Source: Streptomyces poonensis (lineage in GTDB: Bacteria > Actinomycetota > Actinomycetes > Streptomycetales > Streptomycetaceae). From it: 44,713 nt of DNA. Below are positions 23,191-30,217 of the stretch, one piece after another. How positions within the stretch are numbered: position 1 is the first letter of the stretch; each line of letters starts with the position of its first letter. The stretch covers positions 1 through 44,713 of the forward strand of contig NZ_BMVW01000030.1 in the NCBI RefSeq assembly GCF_014650915.1. Direction: 5' to 3'. The position numbers were made by a program, and so were the translations under genes. The notes below the pieces were generated by a model. It had not been told where the DNA came from, did not search any database, and saw nothing but the letters and a program-made list of their open reading frames with translations.

Positions 23191-24194
23191 GCCGGCGTTT
23201 CGCGGCGCTCGCGGCCCTGGCCGTCGTCTGCGCCGGAGTGGAACTGGTGGCCGGGCGCGGCATGTCCCCGGCCGTGGTCTGGGACGTCCTGGGCGGTGGC
23301 GGTGACGCGACGGAACGTCACATCTTCCTGCAACTGCGCCTGCCCAGACTGCTGGTGGCCCTCGGAGCGGGCGCGTGCCTCGCCGTGGCGGGACTGGTCC
23401 TGCAGTCCGCGCTGCGCAATCCCCTCGCCGGGCCCGAGGTGACGGGCGTGACGCCGGGGGCGGTCCTCGGGGCCGTCACCGCGACAGCCCTGGGACTCGC
23501 CGGCTGGGACTCGCCCCTGGCCGTCGTCCTCGCCGCCTGCGCGGGCGGCTGCGCCGGAGCGGCGCTGCTCTGGCTGCTCGCCGGCCGTGGTGGTGGCGAT
23601 GCCGCGCAGACCGCCGTGCACGGGGTGCTGGTGTCGGCGGTGCTCGGCGGGCTCACCGCCATGGTGCTCCTCGTGGAGCCGGGCGAACTCGGCAGCGTCG
23701 TCCAGTGGCTCGTCGGCACGACCGAGGGGCGGGTGTGGCAGCACTGGCACCTGCTGTGGCCGTGGGCGCTGGCCTGGGGGGCCGCGGCCTGGCTGCTGGC
23801 CGGGCCGCTGACCCTGCTGCGCTGCGGGGACGACATCGCCCTCGCCGCCGGCCTCTCCGCCCGGCGGGCCCGGACCCTCGCCCTGCTGTGCGCGGTGGCA
23901 CTGACGGCGGGCGCGGTGGCCGCCGTCGGGGCGCTGGGCTTCGTGGGGCTGCTGGCCCCGCATCTGGCCGTCGCCCTCTTCGGCGCGGACCTGCGGGCGA
24001 GCCTTCCCGGCGCCGCCCTGGTGGGCGCGGTCGTGGTGTGCGGGGCGGACGCCGCGGCGCAGCTGTCCTCGCGGCTGCTGGCGGAAGTGCTGGGCTCCGG
24101 CCGGCTCACGCTGCCGGTCGGGGCGCTCACCGCCTGCCTCGGCGCCGCGCTGCTGCTGGTCGTCGTGCGCCGCACGCCGAGCCGTACGTTCTGA
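23187..24194 (+). CDS. FecCD/BtuC-type ABC permease, second subunit
   Basis: 335 residues from ATG 23187, overlapping the first permease stop (ATGA). FecCD motifs: LQLRLPRLLVALGAGACLAV, AGLVLQSALRNPLAGPEVTG, VTPGAVLGA, QWLVGTTEGRVWQHW and GALGFVGLLAPHLAVALFG. Two different permease subunits imply a heterodimeric channel, as in ferric-siderophore importers, in contrast to the homodimeric BtuC. The ATPase starts 20 bp downstream. Confidence 0.9.
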   Translation: MSRRFAALAALAVVCAGVELVAGRGMSPAVVWDVLGGGGDATERHIFLQLRLPRLLVALGAGACLAVAGLVLQSALRNPLAGPEVTGVTPGAVLGAVTATALGLAGWDSPLAVVLAACAGGCAGAALLWLLAGRGGGDAAQTAVHGVLVSAVLGGLTAMVLLVEPGELGSVVQWLVGTTEGRVWQHWHLLWPWALAWGAAAWLLAGPLTLLRCGDDIALAAGLSARRARTLALLCAVALTAGAVAAVGALGFVGLLAPHLAVALFGADLRASLPGAALVGAVVVCGADAAAQLSSRLLAEVLGSGRLTLPVGALTACLGAALLLVVVRRTPSRTF

Positions 24195-24214
24195 AGTCCG
24201 ACGGAGGACGAAGC

Positions 24215-25036
24215 ATGACCGAGTCCATGGGGATTCACGTCGAGGGGGTCCGGTTTGGCTACCCCGCACGCCCCGTGCTGAGGGGCGTCGACATGACCGT
24301 CCGGCCGGGCGAACTGACCGCCCTCATCGGCCTCAACGGCTGCGGCAAGTCGACCCTGCTGCGCCTGGCCGCCGGGCTGCTGAGACCGGACCGGGGGCGC
24401 GTACTGCTCGGCGGGGACGACCTCGCCCGGCTCTCCCGGCGCGCCGCGGCGCGAAGGGTGGCGCTGCTGCACCAGTCCGCGCCCGCCGTACCGGGCATGA
24501 CGGTGCGCCATCTGGTGCGGCAGGGGCGGTACGCGGCACGTGGCCCGCTGGGCATGCTGCGCGAGGGCGACGACCCCGTCGTGCACCGGGCGCTGCGCGA
24601 CGTCGGTGTGGAGCAGTGGGCCGACCGTGACGTCGACGCGCTGTCCGGCGGCGAGCGGCAGCGGGTGCGGCTCGCGATGGCGCTGGCCCAGGACACCCGC
24701 ATCCTGCTGCTCGACGAGCCGACCACCTATCTGGACCTGCACCACCAGCTCGACGTGCTGCAGACGGTGGTCCGCCTGCGCGAGGAGCGCGGACTCACCG
24801 TGGTGATGGTGCTGCACGACCTGGCCCACGCGGCCCGTTTCGCCGAGCGGATCGTCGCGCTGCGGGACGGCCGTGTGGTGGCCGACGGGACGCCAAAGGA
24901 GGTCGTCACGCCGGGACTGCTGGCCGATGTGCTGAAGGTGGCGGGCCGGGTCGGCCGGGATCCGGAGAGCGGATGGCCGGTGTGTTACCCAGATCACCCC
25001 CTCGCCGATCTAGAATATGAAAATCAGATTCATTAG
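24215..25036 (+). CDS. FecE/BtuD-type ABC importer ATPase
   Basis: 273 residues from ATG 24215 after GGAGGACGAAGC. Walker A GLNGCGKSTLLRLAAGLL, signature LSGGERQRVRLAMALAQ, Walker B LLLDEPTTYLDLHHQ and switch VLHD are intact, the set of siderophore/cobalamin importer ATPases. The gene's last five or so codons overlap the Zur-like box at 25018-25032, and a TAGAAT -10-like hexamer lies at 25011. The promoter of the downstream RiPP operon is therefore embedded in the 3' end of this gene, while read-through from the importer operon is also possible. Confidence 0.9.
   Translation: MTESMGIHVEGVRFGYPARPVLRGVDMTVRPGELTALIGLNGCGKSTLLRLAAGLLRPDRGRVLLGGDDLARLSRRAAARRVALLHQSAPAVPGMTVRHLVRQGRYAARGPLGMLREGDDPVVHRALRDVGVEQWADRDVDALSGGERQRVRLAMALAQDTRILLLDEPTTYLDLHHQLDVLQTVVRLREERGLTVVMVLHDLAHAARFAERIVALRDGRVVADGTPKEVVTPGLLADVLKVAGRVGRDPESGWPVCYPDHPLADLEYENQIH
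25018..25032 (+). promoter_or_regulatory. Putative Zur box in front of the RiPP operon
   Basis: TGAAAATCAGATTCA is a 7-1-7 element with two arm mismatches, the weakest of the four. It sits 61 bp upstream of the precursor ATG and just downstream of a TAGAAT hexamer (25011-25016), so a bound repressor would block transcription start. No convincing -35 was found. Confidence 0.55.
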
Positions 25037-25093
25037 TGTGGGGGTGCGGTGCTCACCCGATCGCCGCATCTCCCTGGTGAATAAGGAGAGTTC

Positions 25094-25207
25094 ATGGACA
25101 ACGAGCAGGTCTTCGCGCCGATCGCCGACCCGGGTCAGCTGGCCCACGACTCGGCCTCCCACTCCAACGCGCTCGTCGAGAACCCCTTCGACGACACCGA
25201 GGAGTAG
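25094..25207 (+). CDS. RiPP precursor peptide (candidate azole/zincophore precursor)
   Basis: 37 residues from ATG 25094 behind a strong AAGGAGAG site. The N-terminal half (MDNEQVFAPIADPGQL) looks like a leader. The centre, AHDSASHSN (residues 17-25), has three serines alternating with two histidines, and the end is acidic (PFDDTEE). No Cys is present and the only Thr is in the tail, so a YcaO enzyme could form at most oxazolines/oxazoles from Ser20, Ser22 and Ser24. Flanking imidazoles would give N-donor metal ligands. It is followed by a 13-bp hairpin, then E1-like, hydrolase, YcaO and dehydrogenase genes. Which segment is the core is inference. Confidence 0.75.
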   Translation: MDNEQVFAPIADPGQLAHDSASHSNALVENPFDDTEE

Positions 25208-25230
25208 GCGAGGGGTCAGCCCTTCAGACC

Positions 25231-25264
25231 GTGGGCCCGCCCGTTGCCTTCCGGGCGGGCCCAC
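25231..25264 (+). terminator. Intra-operon hairpin (attenuator) after the precursor gene
   Basis: A perfect 13-bp stem (GTGGGCCCGCCCG with its complement) and an 8-nt loop, starting 23 bp after the precursor stop. There is no T-run. Placed between the precursor and its modifying enzymes, it should give partial termination or protect the short mRNA, so that precursor is made in excess, a usual RiPP arrangement. Confidence 0.75.
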
Positions 25265-25300
25265 GCCCGTTCCACGTCCTGCCGTCCCAGGAGGGTCACT

Positions 25301-26188
25301 GTGTCCCGCAGCCAGCTCGCACCCGGTGTCGAGGTCGTCGCCGTACCCGGGCGGGATCTTGCCGTCCGTACCGCCGAAGGGGAGTTCCTCAGCGTCAGGA
25401 CACAGGACGCCGACAAGGACGCCCTGCTGTCCCGGCTCGCGGGCGCGACCACGGCCCCGGCGGACGACGAACTGCACCGTGTCGTGCGGGCGTTCGAGCA
25501 GGCCGGTTACCTGACGGACGAGCCGCAGCACCCGGAGTGGCCCGCTGCCCGCCGGGGCATCCGGCTGCTGGGCGACCCGGTACTGACCGAGCCGCTCGCC
25601 GCGCACCTGGCCGCCCTGGGTGCCGTACCGCACACGACTTCGGCGGCACCTGCTCCTGAGGCGTCGCCGCGAGACCTCGACGACCTGCTGCACGAAGACC
25701 CCGCCGCCGTCGTGTGGTGCCTCGACGGACCCGTGCCCGACGGACTGTGGGACGCCGCCGACATGCTGCCCGAGCGCGGCGTCGCCTGGCTGCGCTGCCA
25801 CCGGGAGGGCTGGCAGGCGTACGTCGAGCCGCTCGCCGCCGCTCCCGGAGACGTCACCTCGGCCCACATCCGGGCCCGCCGGCTCGCCGCCACCCCCGCG
25901 CACCGCGAGCTGGCCGCCTACTGGAGCGGTCCGCGTACGTCCGGCGCACCGGTCCGGCTCACTGTCCCAGCCGCCGGGCTGCTCGCCGCCCTGCTCGCCG
26001 ATGATCTCAGGCGGTGGGCCATCGACGCGCCCGACGCCCCCGGCTCAGGCGGCCTTCCGGCACGGCGCCGGCTCCGACGCGTCGACCTGCGCACGCTGAC
26101 CGTCACGGAGCACCCCGTCCTCCCGGTGCCCGAGGCCGCGACCATGCCGAAGACCAAGCCGAAGACCAAGCCGAAGAAGGACGGATGA
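25301..26188 (+). CDS. TOMM leader-peptide-binding E1-like protein (cyclodehydratase partner)
   Basis: 295 residues from GTG 25301, with AGGAGGGT five bases upstream. SRSQLAPGVEVVAVPGRDLA and VVRAFEQAGYLTDEP resemble the winged-helix RiPP recognition part, and ARRGIRLLGDPVLTEPLAAH with LAALGAVPHTTS resembles the ThiF/E1-like core of TOMM leader-binding proteins (TIGR03882 type). There is no complete nucleotide motif, as usual for these partners: they hold the leader for the YcaO enzyme. The C-terminus is a KTKPKTKPKKDG tail, an odd basic repeat. The stop overlaps the next ATG (ATGA). Confidence 0.7.
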   Translation: MSRSQLAPGVEVVAVPGRDLAVRTAEGEFLSVRTQDADKDALLSRLAGATTAPADDELHRVVRAFEQAGYLTDEPQHPEWPAARRGIRLLGDPVLTEPLAAHLAALGAVPHTTSAAPAPEASPRDLDDLLHEDPAAVVWCLDGPVPDGLWDAADMLPERGVAWLRCHREGWQAYVEPLAAAPGDVTSAHIRARRLAATPAHRELAAYWSGPRTSGAPVRLTVPAAGLLAALLADDLRRWAIDAPDAPGSGGLPARRRLRRVDLRTLTVTEHPVLPVPEAATMPKTKPKTKPKKDG

Positions 26189-27675
26189 CGCCGTTCAGTG
26201 AGGCTGTCGAAGGTCTCGCCACGGACGTTCACCTCCCCGACGGCGACGGCCCCTTCCCGACCGTTCTCGTCCGCACCCCCTACGACCGCGCCCGGTACCG
26301 GGCCGAGGCACGCGGCTGGGCCCGCCACGGGTTCGCCGCCGCCGTCCAGGACGTGCGGGGCCGGTTCGCGTCACCGGGGGAGTGGCACCCGTACCAGAAC
26401 GAGGCCGCCGACGGAGCGGCGACCGTCCGCTGGATCCGGCGACAGCCGTGGAGCGACGGACGGATCGTCGCCGTCGGCGCTTCCTACGCCGCGCACTGCG
26501 CGCTCGTGCTCGCCTTCGACGCACCCGGCGGCGCCCGGCCCGACGCCGTCGTCGCCGCCGTACCGGCGCTCGGCGCCGCCGAGACGGCACGCGAACCCTC
26601 CGGCGTGGAACGGCTGCTGACCCGCGCCGGATGGTGGGCCGCCCACGGCGACCGGCGGGACTCCGACGAGAGCGCGCTGGACAAGGCCCTCGCCGCGGAC
26701 CCCGGCCTGCTCACCCACCTGCCGCTGACCGGCCTCCCCGAGCGGCTGGGCCGGAGCCTGCCCTCCTGGGCGGCCCTGTGGCGGCACCGTGAGCGCGGCC
26801 GCCTCGTGTCGCGGGTGGCGCACGCCGATGTGCCCCTGCTCGCGGTCGGCGGCCACCACGATCACTTCACCGAGGACACCGTCGAACTATGGCGCGCCTG
26901 GGGCGGCCCCTCGGCGCGGCTGCTGCTGGGCCCCTGGGGACACGGCCTCGTCACCGCGCCCGGACCCGACGCCGGACCCGCCCACCGGGTGAGCCTCGGC
27001 GAACTGTACGTGCGCTGGGTCCGCCGCGCCCTCGCCGGCGAGCTCGCCCAAGGGCGCCACGGCGCGGTGGCGCTGGGCGGCGGCAACCTGTGGCTGCCCG
27101 CCGACGCCCACGGCGAGCCGCGTACGCAGCGGCTGCGGCTGCTGCACGGCTCCGCCTTCACCGCCGACCCCGACCGTCCCGTCCGCTCCGACGACCTCAC
27201 CGTTCCCACCGTTCCCACCGGCGGACCGCCCGACCGCTGCGTGCTGGTCACCCCGCCACTGCCGCGTCCGCTCGACGTGGTCGGACCCGTGCGCGTACGG
27301 CTGCGGGCCACCGCCCACACCCCGTCCGCCGACTGGGCCGCCCGGCTCGTCGCCCTCACGCCGGAAGGGAGAGCCGAAGGACTCGCCGTCGGCGTCGTCC
27401 GGCGCGAGGAACCGGCAGGCCGGGAAACCGAGTTGACCGTCGAGCTCGGCCGGCTCGCCCGGCGGCTGCCCGCGGGCAGCCGGCTCCGCCTGGAGATCGC
27501 CGGACACCATTTCCCGGCCCACGCCCGCAATCCCCACACCGGGGACGACCCGGTGACCGCCGACCGGCTGATCCCCTCCGGGCGGGCGGTCGACCCCCGG
27601 AGCGTGGCGCTGCGGCTGCCCGTGCTCACGTCCCGTCCCACCCCCACCGATCCCGCCAAGGAGATCCTGCGATGA
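26185..27675 (+). CDS. S15/CocE-type alpha/beta-hydrolase (X-Pro dipeptidyl-peptidase-like)
   Basis: 496 residues from ATG 26185. DGPFPTVLVRTPYDRARYRA, AVQDVRGRFASPGEWHPYQN and the nucleophile elbow VGASYAAH (Ser100) match CocE/NonD peptidase S15. The acid and His are probably in GGHHDHF and GPWGHG. The C-terminal jelly-roll part (from about residue 340: VRVRLRATAHTPSADWAARL) is complete. It sits between the E1-like and YcaO genes with 4-bp overlaps on both sides, so it is a fixed part of the pathway: perhaps the leader or follower peptidase, or an ester/amide-processing enzyme. No signal peptide. Confidence 0.85.
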   Translation: MTPFSEAVEGLATDVHLPDGDGPFPTVLVRTPYDRARYRAEARGWARHGFAAAVQDVRGRFASPGEWHPYQNEAADGAATVRWIRRQPWSDGRIVAVGASYAAHCALVLAFDAPGGARPDAVVAAVPALGAAETAREPSGVERLLTRAGWWAAHGDRRDSDESALDKALAADPGLLTHLPLTGLPERLGRSLPSWAALWRHRERGRLVSRVAHADVPLLAVGGHHDHFTEDTVELWRAWGGPSARLLLGPWGHGLVTAPGPDAGPAHRVSLGELYVRWVRRALAGELAQGRHGAVALGGGNLWLPADAHGEPRTQRLRLLHGSAFTADPDRPVRSDDLTVPTVPTGGPPDRCVLVTPPLPRPLDVVGPVRVRLRATAHTPSADWAARLVALTPEGRAEGLAVGVVRREEPAGRETELTVELGRLARRLPAGSRLRLEIAGHHFPAHARNPHTGDDPVTADRLIPSGRAVDPRSVALRLPVLTSRPTPTDPAKEILR

Positions 27676-29054
27676 CGGCGCTGCTGCCGCTGGAAGCTCT
27701 CGTCGATCCCGTCTGCGGCATCGTCCGCAAGGTCAAGCCCGTCGAGCACCCCGTGGGCGCACCGCCCCGCTACACCGCACTCACCGCCGAGATATCCGAT
27801 GCCCGCAGGCTCGGCCTGTGGCCCGCCGACCGGGTCTCCCTCGGCACCACCTTCGGCGACCCCGGGCAAGCCCGTGTCGCCGCGATAGCGGAAGGGGTGG
27901 AGCGGTACTGCGGCAACCGCGTGCCCCCGCCCGGTCACCCCGACGCCCCCCTGCGCGCCACCGCCGCCGAGCTGGCCGAGAAGGGCCTGCGGCTCTACGG
28001 CCCCGACGATCTGCCCGCCTACGCGCAGTGGCAGTACGACCGGGAGAAGTTCCCCTACCGCCCCCTCACCGCCGACACTCCGGCCCTGTGGACGCGCGGC
28101 GCCGAGCGGCTGCCCGACGGCACGACCACCGAGGTCTGGGCGCCCGTCGCACTCACCCACCTCAACTGGCGACAGGGAGAGCTGCGCTCGCTGCCCCGCA
28201 CCCACCACCTCAACTACGCCGGGATCGCCACCGGGCAGGGCCTCGACGACGCGGCCGAGCGCGGTCTGCTGGAGATCGTCGAACGCGACGCCCTGGAACT
28301 GTGGTGGCACCTCGACGGCCCGGCCCGCGGCATCGACCCGGCCAGTGTGCCCGGCCTCGCCGACGACCTCGCCGGATCCGCGCTCGACGTCCACCTCGTC
28401 GAGATGCCCTCGGAGTTCGCCCCCTGCATGGCCGCACTCGTCCACGATCCCCGGCTCGGCCTGTACGCCGCCGGATTCGCCTGCAAGTACGACCCGGCCG
28501 AGGCCGCCCGCAAGGCCGTCCTCGAGGCGGTCCACACCTGGGTCTTCACCCAGGGCCTGACCGACCCCGACGGCTGGGTGTTCCAGGCCGTCGAGGCCGG
28601 TCTGCTCGCCCGCGGGCTCTATCTGGAGCACCGGGCCGACGGCCGTTATCTCGACGCGTGCGGCGAGCAGTTCGAGCACGTCCGGGACCTTGGCGCGCAT
28701 GTGCAGGTCTGGCTGGACGAACGGATGGCGCCCGAAGCCCGGCGCTTCACCGGGCCGGCGCTCGGGACCGTGTCCCTCGACGCGGTCCGGCCCGGCAGCC
28801 GGGACCGGCTGGAGCGCGCACTGCACGCGGGCGGCCACCGCGTCATGACGTTCGACCTCACCACCGAGGACGTGGCCGAGACCCCGCTGCGCGTCGCCCG
28901 CGTCCTGGTCTCCGGTCTCCTCCCCAACGCCCCCGCCGCTTTCGGGTACTTCGGCTGCCCGCGCCTGGCCGAGACCGCCGTCGCACGCGGCTGGCGGGCC
29001 GGCGCACCGGGCGCGCCGGAGGACTTCACGCTGGCGCCTCCGCCGCACATGTGA
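27672..29054 (+). CDS. YcaO-domain azoline-forming cyclodehydratase
   Basis: 460 residues from ATG 27672. The ATP-binding motifs of YcaO proteins are seen: AAIAEGVERYCG (E-x-x-E, residues 70-81) and ERGLLEIVERDALELWW (196-212), with YDPAEAARKAVLEAVHTWVF further on. The protein ends in a proline-rich APPPHM tail, which in azoline-forming YcaO enzymes reaches into the active site. It should activate backbone amides with ATP so that Ser (or Thr/Cys) side chains close into oxazolines, guided by the E1-like partner. The gene overlaps its neighbours by 4 bp on both sides if the dehydrogenase begins at GTG 29051. Confidence 0.92.
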   Translation: MTALLPLEALVDPVCGIVRKVKPVEHPVGAPPRYTALTAEISDARRLGLWPADRVSLGTTFGDPGQARVAAIAEGVERYCGNRVPPPGHPDAPLRATAAELAEKGLRLYGPDDLPAYAQWQYDREKFPYRPLTADTPALWTRGAERLPDGTTTEVWAPVALTHLNWRQGELRSLPRTHHLNYAGIATGQGLDDAAERGLLEIVERDALELWWHLDGPARGIDPASVPGLADDLAGSALDVHLVEMPSEFAPCMAALVHDPRLGLYAAGFACKYDPAEAARKAVLEAVHTWVFTQGLTDPDGWVFQAVEAGLLARGLYLEHRADGRYLDACGEQFEHVRDLGAHVQVWLDERMAPEARRFTGPALGTVSLDAVRPGSRDRLERALHAGGHRVMTFDLTTEDVAETPLRVARVLVSGLLPNAPAAFGYFGCPRLAETAVARGWRAGAPGAPEDFTLAPPPHM

Positions 29055-29065
29055 GGGCGGCCGAC

Positions 29066-30217
29066 GTGGAACACGCCCCTCGAGACCGTCCGGTGAATCT
29101 CGTCGCCGCGCTCGCCCGCGCCCGCTCCCCGGAGCGTCCCGGTCCCGACACACCCGCCGGGCCCGCCGTCCGGGCCTGGCCGGGACCATCGCGTCCCGTC
29201 CCGGAGGCCGGCCGGCAAGACCTCGACCTGCGGGCCCTGCTGCGTCTCTCCCTGGCGGCCTCGGACGACTCCGGACGGCTGCGGCCCGCGTCCTCCGCCG
29301 GAGCCCTGCACCCGGTGGACACCGAACTCGTCGTGGGTGCCGGGTGCTCCCTGCCGCCGGGCCGCTACGGCTACGACCCGCTGAAGCATCACGTCCACCG
29401 CCTCGGCCGGCAACCCGACGGCACACCGCCGGGCGTGACCGCCGAACTCTCCGTCACCGCACGGCGCACGGTCTCCCACTACGGCCACCGTGCCTGGCCG
29501 CTGTTGCTGCTGGACACGGGGCACGCCGCCGCGGCGCTGTTCCTCGCGGCCCGCGCGCTGGGTGCGGGCGAGCCCGAGGTACGGCTGGACGGACTCGCCG
29601 AGAGCCCACTCGCCGCCGTGCGCATCGCCTCGCCGGGCGGGCAGGTCCCGGGACGCCCGCTCGACGGCACGCACCGCCCGCAACCGCCGGCGGGCGTGCC
29701 CACGGCCGCCGAGCTGCTGGCACGCCGCAGCGACCCGCCACCGCTCCCGGGCACTCCGCCCCCGGACGCGCTGCGGGCGGTCCTCGCCACCGCCGCCCGG
29801 GCGAGCGCCGGTGAGCTGCGCTGGTGCGTCGCCGTCGGCGCACCACGACCCGGCCTGCTCGAACTGGCCGCCGACGGCACGACACTGCGACGGCGCGCCG
29901 TGGGGGAGGCCCGTCCGACGCTCGCGGCCTGGGCCGCGGGTCAGGCGTGGATCGCGGAGGCGGGCGCCGTCCTGCTCGCCCACGGCTGCCCCGCGGACGC
30001 CGACGCGCCGCACATCCGCCGCACCCACCTGCGGGCCGGCTTCACCGTCCACCTGGCCCATGTCACCGCCCGGCGCCACGGGCTGGGCGCCCGGCCCGTC
30101 GGCTCCTGGCAGCAGGCGGACCTGGGCGCCGCGCTCGGTGCCGCGCCGGGCCGCGACTGGATCGTCCACGGACTGGCCCTCGGCACCCGCCACGCCGACG
30201 AGGAGAACACCACGTGA
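29066..30217 (+). CDS. SagB-type (double nitroreductase) azoline dehydrogenase
   Basis: About 383 residues. RLRPASSAGALHPVDTELVV with LPPGRYGYDPLKHHVHRL is the FMN-binding opening of SagB-like nitroreductases; a second, weaker half starts near residue 205 and ends GLGARPVGSWQQADLGAALG. Such enzymes oxidise azolines to azoles with FMN. GTG 29066 has GAGGGCGG a few bases upstream; GTG 29051, overlapping the YcaO stop by GTGA, is an alternative adding five residues. The stop overlaps the exporter start (GTGA). With the E1-like and YcaO genes this completes an azole RiPP set. Confidence 0.8.
   Translation: MEHAPRDRPVNLVAALARARSPERPGPDTPAGPAVRAWPGPSRPVPEAGRQDLDLRALLRLSLAASDDSGRLRPASSAGALHPVDTELVVGAGCSLPPGRYGYDPLKHHVHRLGRQPDGTPPGVTAELSVTARRTVSHYGHRAWPLLLLDTGHAAAALFLAARALGAGEPEVRLDGLAESPLAAVRIASPGGQVPGRPLDGTHRPQPPAGVPTAAELLARRSDPPPLPGTPPPDALRAVLATAARASAGELRWCVAVGAPRPGLLELAADGTTLRRRAVGEARPTLAAWAAGQAWIAEAGAVLLAHGCPADADAPHIRRTHLRAGFTVHLAHVTARRHGLGARPVGSWQQADLGAALGAAPGRDWIVHGLALGTRHADEENTT

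Noticed and set aside
26862..29426. Minus-strand open frame of 854 codons opposite the S15 and YcaO genes
   Set aside because: Antisense shadow of high-GC coding sequence; Arg/Gly/Ala-rich with no family pattern, while the plus strand carries clear YcaO and S15 motifs.
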